Assembly: GCA_964550465.1 (NCBI GenBank)
Contig: CAZJZH010000013.1
Location: forward strand, 1-19,276
Length of the DNA: 19,276 bases
Origin: CAZJZH01 sp964550465
GTDB taxonomy: Bacteria; Patescibacteriota; Patescibacteriia; JACRDY01
Direction of reading: 5' to 3'
Both the position numbers and the translations under genes were made by a program. The notes under the pieces were generated by a model that made no database searches, was not told the origin of the DNA, and worked only from the letters and a program-made list of their open reading frames with translations. Position 1 is the first letter of the stretch. Every line of letters starts with the position of its first letter. Of the stretch, positions 1-8,170 are shown in pieces.

Positions 1-1
1 T

Positions 2-1858
2 GGCCAAGTAACCAATGAAATCCGCTACCTCAACGCGCTGACCGAAGAAAAGCAGATTACCGCGGCAGCCACTACGGCGGTTGATGAAGACGGCCACTTT
101 ATTGACGAGCGAGTGTCTGTCCGACGCTTTGGTGAACCAGGTACGGACTTTAGCTACAACGTTGATTACCTAGACGTCTCATCAGCCCAGGTGGTTAGTA
201 TCGCTACTGGTTTGATTCCATTCCTAGAACACGATGACGCTATTCGCGCCCTGATGGGTTCAAACATGCAACGTCAGGCCGTACCAACTATCCGGCCTGA
301 TTCCCCACTGGTCGGTACGGGCTTGGAGGCACGGGCTGCTATTGACTCTGGTCAGTGTGCTATTGCTTCTGCTGACGGTGAGGTGACCGCCATTAACGGT
401 GACTACATTGAAGTTACCAGCAAGAACGGTGATGTCGAGCGGCACATGCTCAACAAGTTTGTCCGTTCTAACCAGTCAACCTGTATCAACCAGCATGTAG
501 TGGCCAAGATTGGTGACAAGGTCAAAGCCGGTCAGGTATTGGCTGACGGTCCGTCAGTTGACCATGGTGAGCTGGCTATTGGTCAGAACATCTTGGTGGC
601 CTTCATGGCCTGGGAAGGCTTTAACTATGAAGACGCTATTGTTATTTCTCGTCGCCTGGTAGAAAGCGACAAGCTGACGTCTATTTATATTGAAAACTAC
701 AGCATCGACGTGCGTGACACTAAGCTGGGTCCGGAAGTTGTCACCTCAGATATTCCAAATGTTTCAGAAGAAAAATTAAAGAACCTTGATGCTGAAGGCG
801 TCATCCGCATTGGTGCGGAAGTCTCTTCTGGCGATATCTTGGTGGGTAAGATTACACCAAAGGGTGAAACGGAACTGTCAGCGGAGGAAAAGCTGCTGCG
901 AGCTATTTTTGGTGAAAAAGCGCGTGATGTGCGGGACAGTTCGCTGTACCTGCGTCATGGTGAACACGGTAAGGTGATTGATATCAAAGTCTTCTCCCGT
1001 GAAGATGGTGACAAGCTGCCAGCCGGTGTCATCAAGACTATTCAGGTGACTATCGCCAACCAGCGTAAGATTCAGGTCGGTGACAAGCTGTCTGGTCGTC
1101 ATGGTAACAAGGGTGTTATTGCCAAGGTCTTGCCAATCGAAGACATGCCGTTCTTAGAAGACGGTACGCCGGTTGATATTATCCTCTCACCACTGGGTGT
1201 GGCTAACCGTATGAACCTGGGACAGATTTTGGAAACCCACTTGGGCTTGGCGGCTAAAGCGCTGGGCTACCGGGTGATGACACCAGTCTTGAACGGTATT
1301 ACCGAAGAGCAGATTAAAGAAGAGTTGAAAAAAGCCGGCTACCCAGATGATGGTCAGTTGAAGTTGCATGACGGTCGCACCGGTGAAACCTTTGATCGTA
1401 AGACGACAGTGGGCTACCACTACACCTTGAAGCTGGCTCACATGGTTGAGGACAAGATGCACCAACGTTCAATCGGTCCGTACTCCTTGATTACCCAGCA
1501 GCCACTGGGTGGTAAGGCACAGTTTGGTGGTCAGCGATTTGGTGAAATGGAAGTCTGGGCGCTAGAAGCCTACGGTGCCTCACACACCCTGCAGGAAATT
1601 TTGACCATTAAGTCTGACGACGTGCCTGGTCGATCCAAGGCCTACGAATCGATTATTAAGGGTGAACCGATTGATAAGATTAACGTACCAGAAAGTTTCA
1701 ATGTCTTGATGCGTGAGCTCAAGGGCTTAGGCTTGGACGTTGAGTTACTCCATGATGAAACTAAGCAGCGCCCAGAACCCGCTGCGGCTGAAGAGGTCGA
1801 CACAGCCGCCTATGGTACTGCTACCGAAGAACAGTCAGCCTCAGCTGAGACTGAATAA
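2..1858 (+). CDS. rpoB: DNA-directed RNA polymerase subunit beta, 3' part (5' end outside window)
   Basis: This is the C-terminal 618 residues of RpoB, the beta subunit of the core transcription enzyme. The frame is open from base 2, so the gene starts upstream of the window. Family blocks are visible in order: EGFNYEDAIVIS, the KITPKGETELSAEEKLLRAI segment, GDKLSGRHGNKGV, LSPLGVANRMNLGQILE, and near the end QPLGGKAQFGGQRFGEMEVW, the segment that packs against beta-prime. After the conserved end the protein has a tail of about 30 residues rich in Ala and Glu, which is not part of the catalytic core. The stop is TAA and rpoC follows after 13 bases, so the two are surely co-transcribed. Identification is certain; only the missing 5' part is unknown. 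Confidence 0.98.
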   Translation, partial: GQVTNEIRYLNALTEEKQITAAATTAVDEDGHFIDERVSVRRFGEPGTDFSYNVDYLDVSSAQVVSIATGLIPFLEHDDAIRALMGSNMQRQAVPTIRPDSPLVGTGLEARAAIDSGQCAIASADGEVTAINGDYIEVTSKNGDVERHMLNKFVRSNQSTCINQHVVAKIGDKVKAGQVLADGPSVDHGELAIGQNILVAFMAWEGFNYEDAIVISRRLVESDKLTSIYIENYSIDVRDTKLGPEVVTSDIPNVSEEKLKNLDAEGVIRIGAEVSSGDILVGKITPKGETELSAEEKLLRAIFGEKARDVRDSSLYLRHGEHGKVIDIKVFSREDGDKLPAGVIKTIQVTIANQRKIQVGDKLSGRHGNKGVIAKVLPIEDMPFLEDGTPVDIILSPLGVANRMNLGQILETHLGLAAKALGYRVMTPVLNGITEEQIKEELKKAGYPDDGQLKLHDGRTGETFDRKTTVGYHYTLKLAHMVEDKMHQRSIGPYSLITQQPLGGKAQFGGQRFGEMEVWALEAYGASHTLQEILTIKSDDVPGRSKAYESIIKGEPIDKINVPESFNVLMRELKGLGLDVELLHDETKQRPEPAAAEEVDTAAYGTATEEQSASAETE

Positions 1859-1871
1859 CGCCTCATCGATT

Positions 1872-4800
1872 ATGTCTACTCCTATGTACAGCGTAACGCA
1901 TTCAACCAACGACTTTGACGCCATCCGCCTCAAGCTGGCGTCACCGGATAAAATCCGTGAATGGTCATACGGTGAGGTACTGCGACCAGAAACGATTAAC
2001 TACCGGACGCAGAAACCAGAAAAGGATGGTTTGTTCTGTGAAAAGATTTTTGGTCCGTCAAAGGACTGGGAATGTTACTGTGGTAAGTACAAGAAAATCC
2101 GCTATAAGGGCTTGACCTGTGATAAGTGTGGCGTGGAAGTCACCCGCGCTTCGGTTCGTCGTGAGCGCATGGGGCACATTGACCTGGCGGCACCGGTGTC
2201 TCACATCTGGTTCCTGCGCGGTGTGCCGTCAAAGATTGGCTTGGTGCTGAACCTGCCACCGCAGGCCCTGGAAAAGGTGATTTACTTCGCCAACTTTATT
2301 ATTACTGATGTTAACGAAGAGATTAAGCAGAGTACTTTGGAACAGTTGAAGCAGGAAGCGGCTGATCAGCAGCAGACGATTGAGAATAATTTTAAAGAAA
2401 AGGAAAAGTCCGCCAAGGAAGGCCTGAAGGATGATCCGGCTAAGCTGGATGAGGCTTATGCTACTATTGCTGCAGAAAAAGACGGTGCGCTGCTGGAGCT
2501 GAAGAAACAGGTTGATATGACTGAAAAAGAAATCCGCGATGTGGCTAAGCTGAAGATTATCAGTGAGCATGACTACCAGGAGTTGTCACTGAAGTATGGG
2601 CCAATGTTTGAAGCGGGGATTGGTGCAGAAGCCATTCACCAGTTGCTGGGTGAAGTTGACCTAACAGCCGAAGTAGAAGCGCTGGAAGCCGCTAAGGCCG
2701 AATCACAAGGCCCGAAGAAGGAAAAGATTGTTAAGCGTCTCCGCTTGGTCCGCAGTCTAGAGCAGAACATGCTCAACCCACAGTGGATGATCATGACTGC
2801 TATCCCTATCATCCCGCCAGACCTGCGACCAATGGTGGCGCTGGATGGTGGCCGCTTTGCTACCTCTGACCTTAACGACCTGTACCGTCGAGTCATTAAC
2901 CGTAACAACCGCTTGAAGCGATTGTTAGAGTTAAACGCGCCAGAAGTGATTGTCCGGAATGAAAAGCGCATGCTGCAAGAAGCGGTCGATGCTTTGATTG
3001 ATAACTCTGCCCGACACAGTAAGACGGTGATGGCCTCAACTGGTCAGAAGCGTCAACTGAAGTCTATTGCTGATATTTTGAAGGGTAAGCAGGGTCGATT
3101 CCGTCAGAACTTGCTGGGTAAGCGTACCGACTACTCCGGTCGTTCGGTTATCGTGGTGGGTCCAAACCTCAAGCTGTACCAGTGTGGTCTGCCTAAGAAG
3201 ATGGCACTAGAACTGTTCAAGCCGTTTGTTATTTCTCGTTTGATTAAAGAAGGCTACGTTCACAATATTCGTTCTGCCAACCGCTTTATCGAATCTGACC
3301 GAGCTGAGGTGTGGGATATTTTGGAAGATGTTACCAAGCATGCCCACGTCATGTTGAACCGTGCCCCAACGTTGCACCGTTTGGGTATCCAGGCCTTCCA
3401 ACCCGTCTTGATTGAAGGCAAAGCCATTCAACTACACCCATTGACCTGTTCTGCCTATAACGCGGACTTTGACGGTGACCAGATGGCGGTCCATGTACCG
3501 TTGACTGAACAGGCCAAGAGTGAGGCGGCCAATATCATGTTGGCGGCCCACAACCTGCTCAAACCATCAGACGGTCGTCCAGTGGTCAAGCCAAGTAAGG
3601 ACGTTATCTTGGGTCTGTACTACTTGACGCACCAGCTGGCTGATCAAGGCGAAGAGCAGACGGTACGAGCATTTTCATCGATCGAAGAAGCGCGGACTGC
3701 CTATCAGTTGCGCCAGATCACTCTGCACGAAACCATCAAGGTTAAAGATGCCTTTAATGGTCCGGATGAAAAGGAAGTAGTGGTTGAGACAACCATGGGT
3801 CGTATTATCTTTAACTCCATCGTGCCAGCCGGTCAGCCGTACTACAACGACACGGTGGACAGTAAGCGCATCAGTCAGATTATTGCCAACATCATTGAAG
3901 CAACTGATTTGGAATCTTCTATTGATTTCCTTGATGACATCAAGACGTTGGGTTACAAGTATCTGACCAAGTCTGGTTGGTCATGGGGTATGGATGACCT
4001 GCCACTACTGACTGATCGTATGGAGCTGATTGAAGCTGGTGAGAAGCTGGCGGGTGAAACTGAAGACCAGTTCCAGCAGGGCTTGTTAACAGAAAAAGAA
4101 CGCCACAGTAAGGTGGTGGAAATTTGGACCGGAGTGAAGGATCAGATTACTGATATGGCTGCCAAGTCATTGAATCCGAACGGTCCGGTTAATGCCATGA
4201 TTAGTTCCGGTGCTCGTGGTACCTTAGGGCAGTTGACGCAGATGATTGGTATGAAGGGTCCAGTGGCCAACCCGGCTGGTGAGATTATCGAGCTGCCGGT
4301 TAAAGGTAACTTCAAAGAAGGCTTTGGTGTGCTGGAGCTGTTCATCTCCTCTCACGGTTCTCGTAAAGGTTTAGCTGACACGGCCTTGCGTACGGCTAGT
4401 GCGGGGTATTTGACCCGTCGTCTGGTTGACGTGGTCCAAGACGTGGTTATCAAGGCACATGACTGTGGCGATACCACTGGTGCTATCTTGCTTAAGGATG
4501 AAAGCGCTGAAATGGGGCAAACTATTGCTGAACGAGCCTGGGGTCGGGCCAGCTTGCAGACTATTAAGGATGCTGATGGTAATATCATCTGTAAGAAAAA
4601 TCAGATTATTGACGATAAAATTAAGCAGCAGATTGAAGAGCTGGATCCGGATGAGCTGCATGTCCGCTCAGTTATGAGCTGTCGGCTGCGTAAGGGTATC
4701 TGTCAGAAGTGTTACGGCTTTGATCTGGGGTACAACCAGCCGGTTACTCTTGGTTCTGCTGTGGGTATTATTGCCGCTCAATCGATTGGTGAGCCGGGTA

Positions 4801-5780
4801 CTCAGCTGACTATGCGTACCTTCCACACCGGTGGTGTGGCTGGTAAAGACATTACCCAGGGTCTGCCTCGAGTGGAAGAATTGTTTGAAGCTCGCCAGCC
4901 AAAGCACAAAGCTTTCGTGTCTGAGGTTGATGGTGCGGTCAAGATTGAAGAAATGGCTCGGACTATTACTGACCCAAGTGGTAAGGTGGTGTTGTCCGGT
5001 AAGTTTGGTCAGAAGGTTATCCGGGTTTCATACGAAGAGATCGAAGAAGACACGTACCGCATCACCAAGAATGCCACGGTCAAGGTTAAGGATGGTGATT
5101 CGGTCACGGCTGATCAGCTTCTGATGGAAACACCGGCTAAAGAAACGTTGGCTAAGCGGGCTGGTATCGTCAAGATTGATAAGAGTACCATGAAGGTGGT
5201 GGTGCAAGAACAGAAAGCTGATGAATATATCATCCCATCTGAGTACAGTATCGTGGTCAAGGACGGTGACTTAGTCACCAAGGGTGATCGCTTGACTGAT
5301 GGTAGCTTGAACCTGCAGAGCCTCTTCCGTCACAAGGGTGAAGAAGCGGTTCAGAAGTACATGCTGCGAGAAGTTCAGCGTATTTACTCTTCACAGGGTC
5401 AGCGCTTGAACGACAAACACGTTGAGATTATTATCCGCCAGCTGTTTAGTCGTGTGATGGTTAAAGACGCGGGCGATACTGACCTGTTGCCAGGTGAGGT
5501 ATCAGAAAAGTCAGAGGTGTTGGAAGCTAATGACAAGGCCGAACAAGAGGGTAAGGAGCTAGCTACCTATGACCCACTCTTCTTGGGTATTTCTAAGGTG
5601 TCGCTGTCAACCGCTTCATGGTTGTCTGCTGCATCGTTCCAAGAAACAGCCCGCGTGCTGATTGACGCTGCGGTGACTGGTAAGGTCGATAAGCTGGAAG
5701 GTTTGAAAGAAAACGTTATTATCGGTCGCCGTATTCCGGCTGGTACGGGCTTTGATCCAGAAGAACATGGATCAGCATAA
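1872..5780 (+). CDS. rpoC: DNA-directed RNA polymerase subunit beta-prime
   Basis: RpoC, 1302 residues, carries the catalytic Mg site and the clamp of RNA polymerase. The N-terminal zinc site is Cys68, Cys70, Cys83 and Cys86 (CYCGKYKK...CDKCG). The active-site loop NADFDGDQM lies at residues 530-538. The second zinc site is Cys865, Cys937, Cys944 and Cys947. The trigger-loop region is followed by IIAAQSIGEPGTQLTMRTFH. The frame is open upstream to 1740 inside rpoB, but that stretch does not look like RpoC; the ATG at 1872 gives MSTPMYS and then the expected FDAIRLKLASPDKIREWSYG. ATG at 1884 is an alternative. No Shine-Dalgarno precedes it, so translation is probably coupled to rpoB. A charged coiled-coil-like segment at roughly residues 150-240 lies between the clamp and the core. 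Length and motifs are normal. Confidence 0.98.
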   Translation: MSTPMYSVTHSTNDFDAIRLKLASPDKIREWSYGEVLRPETINYRTQKPEKDGLFCEKIFGPSKDWECYCGKYKKIRYKGLTCDKCGVEVTRASVRRERMGHIDLAAPVSHIWFLRGVPSKIGLVLNLPPQALEKVIYFANFIITDVNEEIKQSTLEQLKQEAADQQQTIENNFKEKEKSAKEGLKDDPAKLDEAYATIAAEKDGALLELKKQVDMTEKEIRDVAKLKIISEHDYQELSLKYGPMFEAGIGAEAIHQLLGEVDLTAEVEALEAAKAESQGPKKEKIVKRLRLVRSLEQNMLNPQWMIMTAIPIIPPDLRPMVALDGGRFATSDLNDLYRRVINRNNRLKRLLELNAPEVIVRNEKRMLQEAVDALIDNSARHSKTVMASTGQKRQLKSIADILKGKQGRFRQNLLGKRTDYSGRSVIVVGPNLKLYQCGLPKKMALELFKPFVISRLIKEGYVHNIRSANRFIESDRAEVWDILEDVTKHAHVMLNRAPTLHRLGIQAFQPVLIEGKAIQLHPLTCSAYNADFDGDQMAVHVPLTEQAKSEAANIMLAAHNLLKPSDGRPVVKPSKDVILGLYYLTHQLADQGEEQTVRAFSSIEEARTAYQLRQITLHETIKVKDAFNGPDEKEVVVETTMGRIIFNSIVPAGQPYYNDTVDSKRISQIIANIIEATDLESSIDFLDDIKTLGYKYLTKSGWSWGMDDLPLLTDRMELIEAGEKLAGETEDQFQQGLLTEKERHSKVVEIWTGVKDQITDMAAKSLNPNGPVNAMISSGARGTLGQLTQMIGMKGPVANPAGEIIELPVKGNFKEGFGVLELFISSHGSRKGLADTALRTASAGYLTRRLVDVVQDVVIKAHDCGDTTGAILLKDESAEMGQTIAERAWGRASLQTIKDADGNIICKKNQIIDDKIKQQIEELDPDELHVRSVMSCRLRKGICQKCYGFDLGYNQPVTLGSAVGIIAAQSIGEPGTQLTMRTFHTGGVAGKDITQGLPRVEELFEARQPKHKAFVSEVDGAVKIEEMARTITDPSGKVVLSGKFGQKVIRVSYEEIEEDTYRITKNATVKVKDGDSVTADQLLMETPAKETLAKRAGIVKIDKSTMKVVVQEQKADEYIIPSEYSIVVKDGDLVTKGDRLTDGSLNLQSLFRHKGEEAVQKYMLREVQRIYSSQGQRLNDKHVEIIIRQLFSRVMVKDAGDTDLLPGEVSEKSEVLEANDKAEQEGKELATYDPLFLGISKVSLSTASWLSAASFQETARVLIDAAVTGKVDKLEGLKENVIIGRRIPAGTGFDPEEHGSA

Positions 5781-5792
5781 AAAGTAATTAAC

Positions 5793-5821
5793 CCGCCTTC
5801 TCCCGCTTCGCGGGATTCGGC
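5793..5821. other. GC-rich hairpin after rpoC
   Basis: An outer CGCC/GGCG pair (5793-5796 with 5818-5821) encloses a perfect CCCGC-TTC-GCGGG hairpin (5801-5813). No T-tract follows, so this is not an ordinary intrinsic terminator. It may protect the 3' end of the rpoBC transcript, or be an intergenic repeat remnant. Confidence 0.5.
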
Positions 5822-5828
5822 GAGGCAA

Positions 5829-5860
5829 GTAATTAATAATGCATAATGCATAATTAATTA
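5829..5860. repeat. AT-rich intergenic repeat, copy 1
   Basis: A run made of TAATGCATAATGCATAAT and flanking AATTAATTA. A similar sequence lies in opposite orientation at 15136-15172 (reverse complement contains TTAATGAATAATGTATAATT). Both copies sit directly beside gene ends, so this looks like a dispersed non-coding element. Confidence 0.45.
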
Positions 5861-5865
5861 GAACT

Positions 5866-5898
5866 AAAAAGCCGTTGGTGCTATGCCAGCGGTTTTTT
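5866..5898 (+). terminator. Intrinsic terminator of rpoBC
   Basis: AAAAAGCCGTTGG pairs with CCAGCGGTTTTTT over 13 positions (two G-U wobbles) around the loop TGCTATG, and the descending arm ends in six Ts. The A-rich ascending arm would let it work on both strands. It isolates rpoBC from the block downstream. Confidence 0.9.
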
Positions 5899-5954
5899 AG
5901 ATATTAAGGAGGGTGGTCAGTAATTAGTGGTCAGAATTAATAATTATAGTGTCA

Positions 5955-5990
5955 CCGTATGCCGTATGCGGTATGTCGTATGTAGGCAGG
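5955..5990. repeat. GTATG-type repeat, copy 1 (left flank of the membrane cassettes)
   Basis: 36 bases built of degenerate heptamers of the form (C/T)(C/G)GTATG, beginning CCGTATGCCGTATGCGGTAT and ending AGGCAGG. The same 36 bases, with one difference (T for C at position 29), recur at 9174-9209 in the same orientation. This copy has no inverted partner arm nearby, unlike copy 2. Confidence 0.85.
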
Positions 5991-5998
5991 TAAATATG

Positions 5999-6040
5999 TC
6001 TCCCCCTTTTCTCCTTTCCCATTTCCCATTTTTTCTTTGT
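5999..6040. other. Pyrimidine-rich tract upstream of the first cassette
   Basis: About 40 bases are almost entirely C and T, including CCCATTTCCCATTTTTT. It lies between the left GTATG repeat and the promoter of the first cassette. The other two cassettes lack it, because a terminator directly precedes their promoters. No gene is seen here. Confidence 0.4.
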
Positions 6041-6051
6041 GCCACGGCAAC

Positions 6052-6100
6052 CTTGACATCCCACCAAAATTATGTAAAAGTCAGGCTATTGATCTTTTCA
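6052..6100 (+). promoter_or_regulatory. Promoter and conserved leader of cassette A
   Basis: TTGACA at 6053-6058 is followed after 16 bases by TAAAAG (6075-6080), preceded directly by TATG. The 49-base block ends with TATTGATCTTTTCA (6087-6100), 28 bases before the start codon. It matches cassette B (7069-7117) at 48 of 49 positions, and parts of it match cassette C. The -35 is consensus; the assignment of the -10 is less sure. Confidence 0.7.
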
Positions 6101-6128
6101 TCAACATACCAAGAAAGAGAGCTACAGA

Positions 6129-6994
6129 ATGCTGAATAAGCAAGAGGTACGGAATTTGGCACAGTGGCTGATGGCTGTGATGGTTGGCGTTAGTACCATC
6201 GTAGTGCTGGCCAACTATGGGCATGTTCATTATCAGAATAACTACTTAGTAGTGGCTGTCAGCTGGCTGATTGGTGTGTACCTGGGTCTTTGGTTGGGCA
6301 TACCGAGCGCAATGGCAAAGGCTCACAGTGCTACCGTTAGAGGTGTGCCGGAAGTAGTAAAAGCCCTAGCTGTCATAGCTGTTGGCGTATTCTACATAGC
6401 CTGCTTTGTATTGCCGGCAGTGTATGTGCTGAAATATATTGATGAGGCATTGCCGACTTCGATGCAAGTAGTGTTTGCAGGCGATGCTGTAAATCCACCT
6501 GTGGCGGTTTTTCCACCCGTGACGCTTTTGATGTTACTCTGGGTCTTTTTATCGGTGGCTATACTCATGATCGCCATGGGAGTCGCACTGTACTATGCCC
6601 GTGGTAAAGAGGATTTTTCCATTCAGAGACGAGTGGTGTATGTAGTGGGAGCATACATCATGGGAGTGCTCAGCTTGGTTGCGGCACTTGTTTGTACGGT
6701 AGCTCTGGTGGGATTGATTTTCATGTGGCTTTTAGCTGCCGCGTCTATTGTGTCGCCGCCACCTATAAAGGTAAAGTGCTGGTAGGGGGTATGTCCGTCG
6801 GCGCAGTAGCTGGGTTGAGCTATGGCTGGACCAACATGGATCCCTATCATACGCTGATGGCGGCCGGTATGGGTTCGGTGGTTGGCATGGATGCTATTAC
6901 CGCCTTGGTGTTACTGGGTCATACGAGAACATCAAGGAAAATCTATGATTGGCGGGAAATGCTTATGGGCAGTCCATCAGCGGCTAATCGCTGA
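6129..6994 (+). pseudogene. Multi-pass membrane protein, cassette A, interrupted by a frameshift
   Basis: I do not recognise a named family. The frame from ATG 6129 (purine-rich AAGAAAGAGAG about 8 bases upstream) encodes 218 residues and stops at 6785. The missing C-terminus continues in another frame to TGA at 6994. The switch maps to the T-run at 6730-6733: one extra T would join WLL to FSCRV and give about 288 residues. Hydrophobic segments lie near residues 11-30, 38-58, 80-102, 131-155 and 168-203, with two more after the shift. The motif YLGLWLGIPSAMAKAH (residues 51-66) matches B and C, and the downstream GGMSVGAVAGLSYG matches the glycine-rich segment of C. The shift may be a real single-base deletion, a phase-variable state or a sequencing error. 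A location in the cytoplasmic membrane is inferred from hydrophobicity. Confidence 0.75.
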
Positions 6995-7031
6995 GGTCGG
7001 CTTTCAGCATACGCTCAGATGCACAAATGAT

Positions 7032-7060
7032 CCCCCACGTCATCTGGCGTGGGGGTTTTT
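7032..7060 (+). terminator. Terminator of cassette A
   Basis: CCCCCACG (7032-7039) pairs perfectly with CGTGGGGG (7048-7055), followed by five Ts. It is nearly identical to the terminators of cassettes B and C and ends only about 10 bases before the -35 of cassette B. Confidence 0.92.
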
Positions 7061-7068
7061 CATTCTTA

Positions 7069-7117
7069 CTTGACATCCTACCAAAATTATGTAAAAGTCA
7101 GGCTATTGATCTTTTCA
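7069..7117 (+). promoter_or_regulatory. Promoter and conserved leader of cassette B
   Basis: TTGACA at 7070-7075, a 16-base spacer and TAAAAG at 7092-7097, then the leader motif TATTGATCTTTTCA at 7104-7117. It differs at one of 49 positions from the block before cassette A. AAGGGG at 7131-7136 lies eight bases before the ATG at 7145 and acts as the ribosome binding site. Confidence 0.72.
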
Positions 7118-7144
7118 CCATCAAACCAAAAAGGGGTTTGTGTC

Positions 7145-8038
7145 ATGAGTACGACAGTTACGCTCCGTGTCATCGGTGCCATTATCGTTGGTGCCATCAT
7201 GGGAACAGTACTGGGCAATAAAGCCTGGGCGCACTATCCGGGTAATCACGTCCTACTGGTTCTGACCATTCTCAGCTCGGTCTACGTGGCCTTTTGGATT
7301 GGCGCCAGTGGCGCTATGAGTCAGGCGCATAAAGTTGTATATGAATATTTCCAAGAGGTATTGCAACGTAGGGCGCGGCTTCTGCGTTGGCACTTAGAGA
7401 CCTGACAGCAGAAAACTCTCAGCGACGTCTGGGCCAGATGTAAAAAGGTGGTGCTAGTCGTACTGTGGTTTGGGTCAATCATCAGTTTTGTGTGGTTTGT
7501 GGGTTGGCCAGTGCTGGCGCAATTCGCGAGCGAACCTGATGACAAAGCACTTGCGTTTACTGTTTGGTCGGTGGCGGCTATTTTTGGATGCCTTGTCGTT
7601 TTTGCAAGCGAGCCGGACCCTGATTTTATGCCGTGGTTGATGCAGAGGCCAACGGCCTGTGCCTGCTTAGTCTGGTTGGTGGCTGTTACCGCTCCAGCGT
7701 GGGTACTACCAGCTTGCATGTTAGCGGCTGCAGGGATTGCAGTTATCATTGGTGTTCTCATGGTTGGCCTAGGGGCTGTTCTGTGTACAGTGGCTGTGAC
7801 CAGGGTTGGCGCTATCATCGCCACCGGGGTCACTGTCGGTACTGTGGCCGGCTGGGCATACATCGCTTTTGACCAGGGATTAGGCACCATGCAGCTACTA
7901 CCACAGATCACCGGGGCTGGCTGTGGTGCGGTGGTTGGAGTACTGGCCGCATTGCTAGTGGTGCAGGTGGGTAAGCTGCGCGCTACCACTCGGACCGCTC
8001 AGTTGATGTACGAGCTATTAGAGGCTGCAGTAGCATAG
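7145..8038 (+). pseudogene. Multi-pass membrane protein, cassette B, interrupted by an in-frame TGA
   Basis: Paralogue of A and C, family unknown. From ATG 7145 the frame runs 86 residues to TGA at 7403-7405, then stays open in the same frame to TAG at 8036-8038. Read through, it is 297 residues, close to C (301) and repaired A (288). The sequence either side of the stop (RARLLRWHLET, then QQKTLSDVWARCKK) reads like one amphipathic cytoplasmic helix. The shared motif YVAFWIGASGAMSQAH is at residues 47-62, and a C-terminal glycine-rich segment near ATGVTVGTVAGWAY matches the family. A downstream restart at GTG 7448 has no properly spaced Shine-Dalgarno, so two separate functional genes are unlikely. 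The likeliest reading is a nonsense mutation; regulated readthrough or sequencing error remain possible. Confidence 0.75.
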
Positions 8039-8056
8039 AAACACAAGCAACATTTT

Positions 8057-8086
8057 AACCCCCACGTCACTCGGCGTGGGGGTTTT
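8057..8086 (+). terminator. Terminator of cassette B
   Basis: AACCCCCACG pairs with CGTGGGGGTT around an eight-base loop (8067-8074), followed by further Ts. The stem matches the terminators of A and C, and the TCACTCGG loop is shared with C. Confidence 0.92.
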
Positions 8087-8098
8087 GTATAAAAACCC

Positions 8099-8146
8099 TT
8101 GACAAATTTTTATAAATATGTAAAAGTGTCGATATTGTCCTTTTTA
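8099..8146 (+). promoter_or_regulatory. Promoter and leader of cassette C
   Basis: TTGACA at 8099-8104, again 16 bases, then TAAAAG at 8121-8126 within ATATGTAAAAGT, as in A and B. The leader motif appears as TATTGTCCTTTTTA at 8133-8146, followed by ATCAAC as in cassette A. It is more diverged than the A/B pair, but the architecture is kept. Confidence 0.7.
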
Positions 8147-8170
8147 TCAACGAACAAAGGAGAGTTCCTC

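Noticed and set aside
6726..6740. Programmed -1 ribosomal frameshift in cassette A
   Set aside because: The site TGG-CTT-TTA-GCT does not fit a canonical X-XXY-YYZ slippery heptamer and no clear stimulatory stem was seen nearby. A one-base deletion in the T-run is simpler.
7403..7405. TGA read as glycine (alternative code 25 of some Patescibacteria)
   Set aside because: All housekeeping genes in the window are full length under the standard code with no internal TGA, so a genome-wide recoding is not supported.
7321..7989. Minus-strand frame of 222 residues across cassette B
   Set aside because: It is Thr/Ala/Pro-rich antisense sequence of a hydrophobic gene; the plus strand has promoter, ribosome site and family motifs.
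7448..8038. Second half of cassette B as an independent gene starting at GTG
   Set aside because: It is in the same frame as the first half, has no ribosome site at proper spacing, and corresponds to the C-terminal two thirds of paralogue C.
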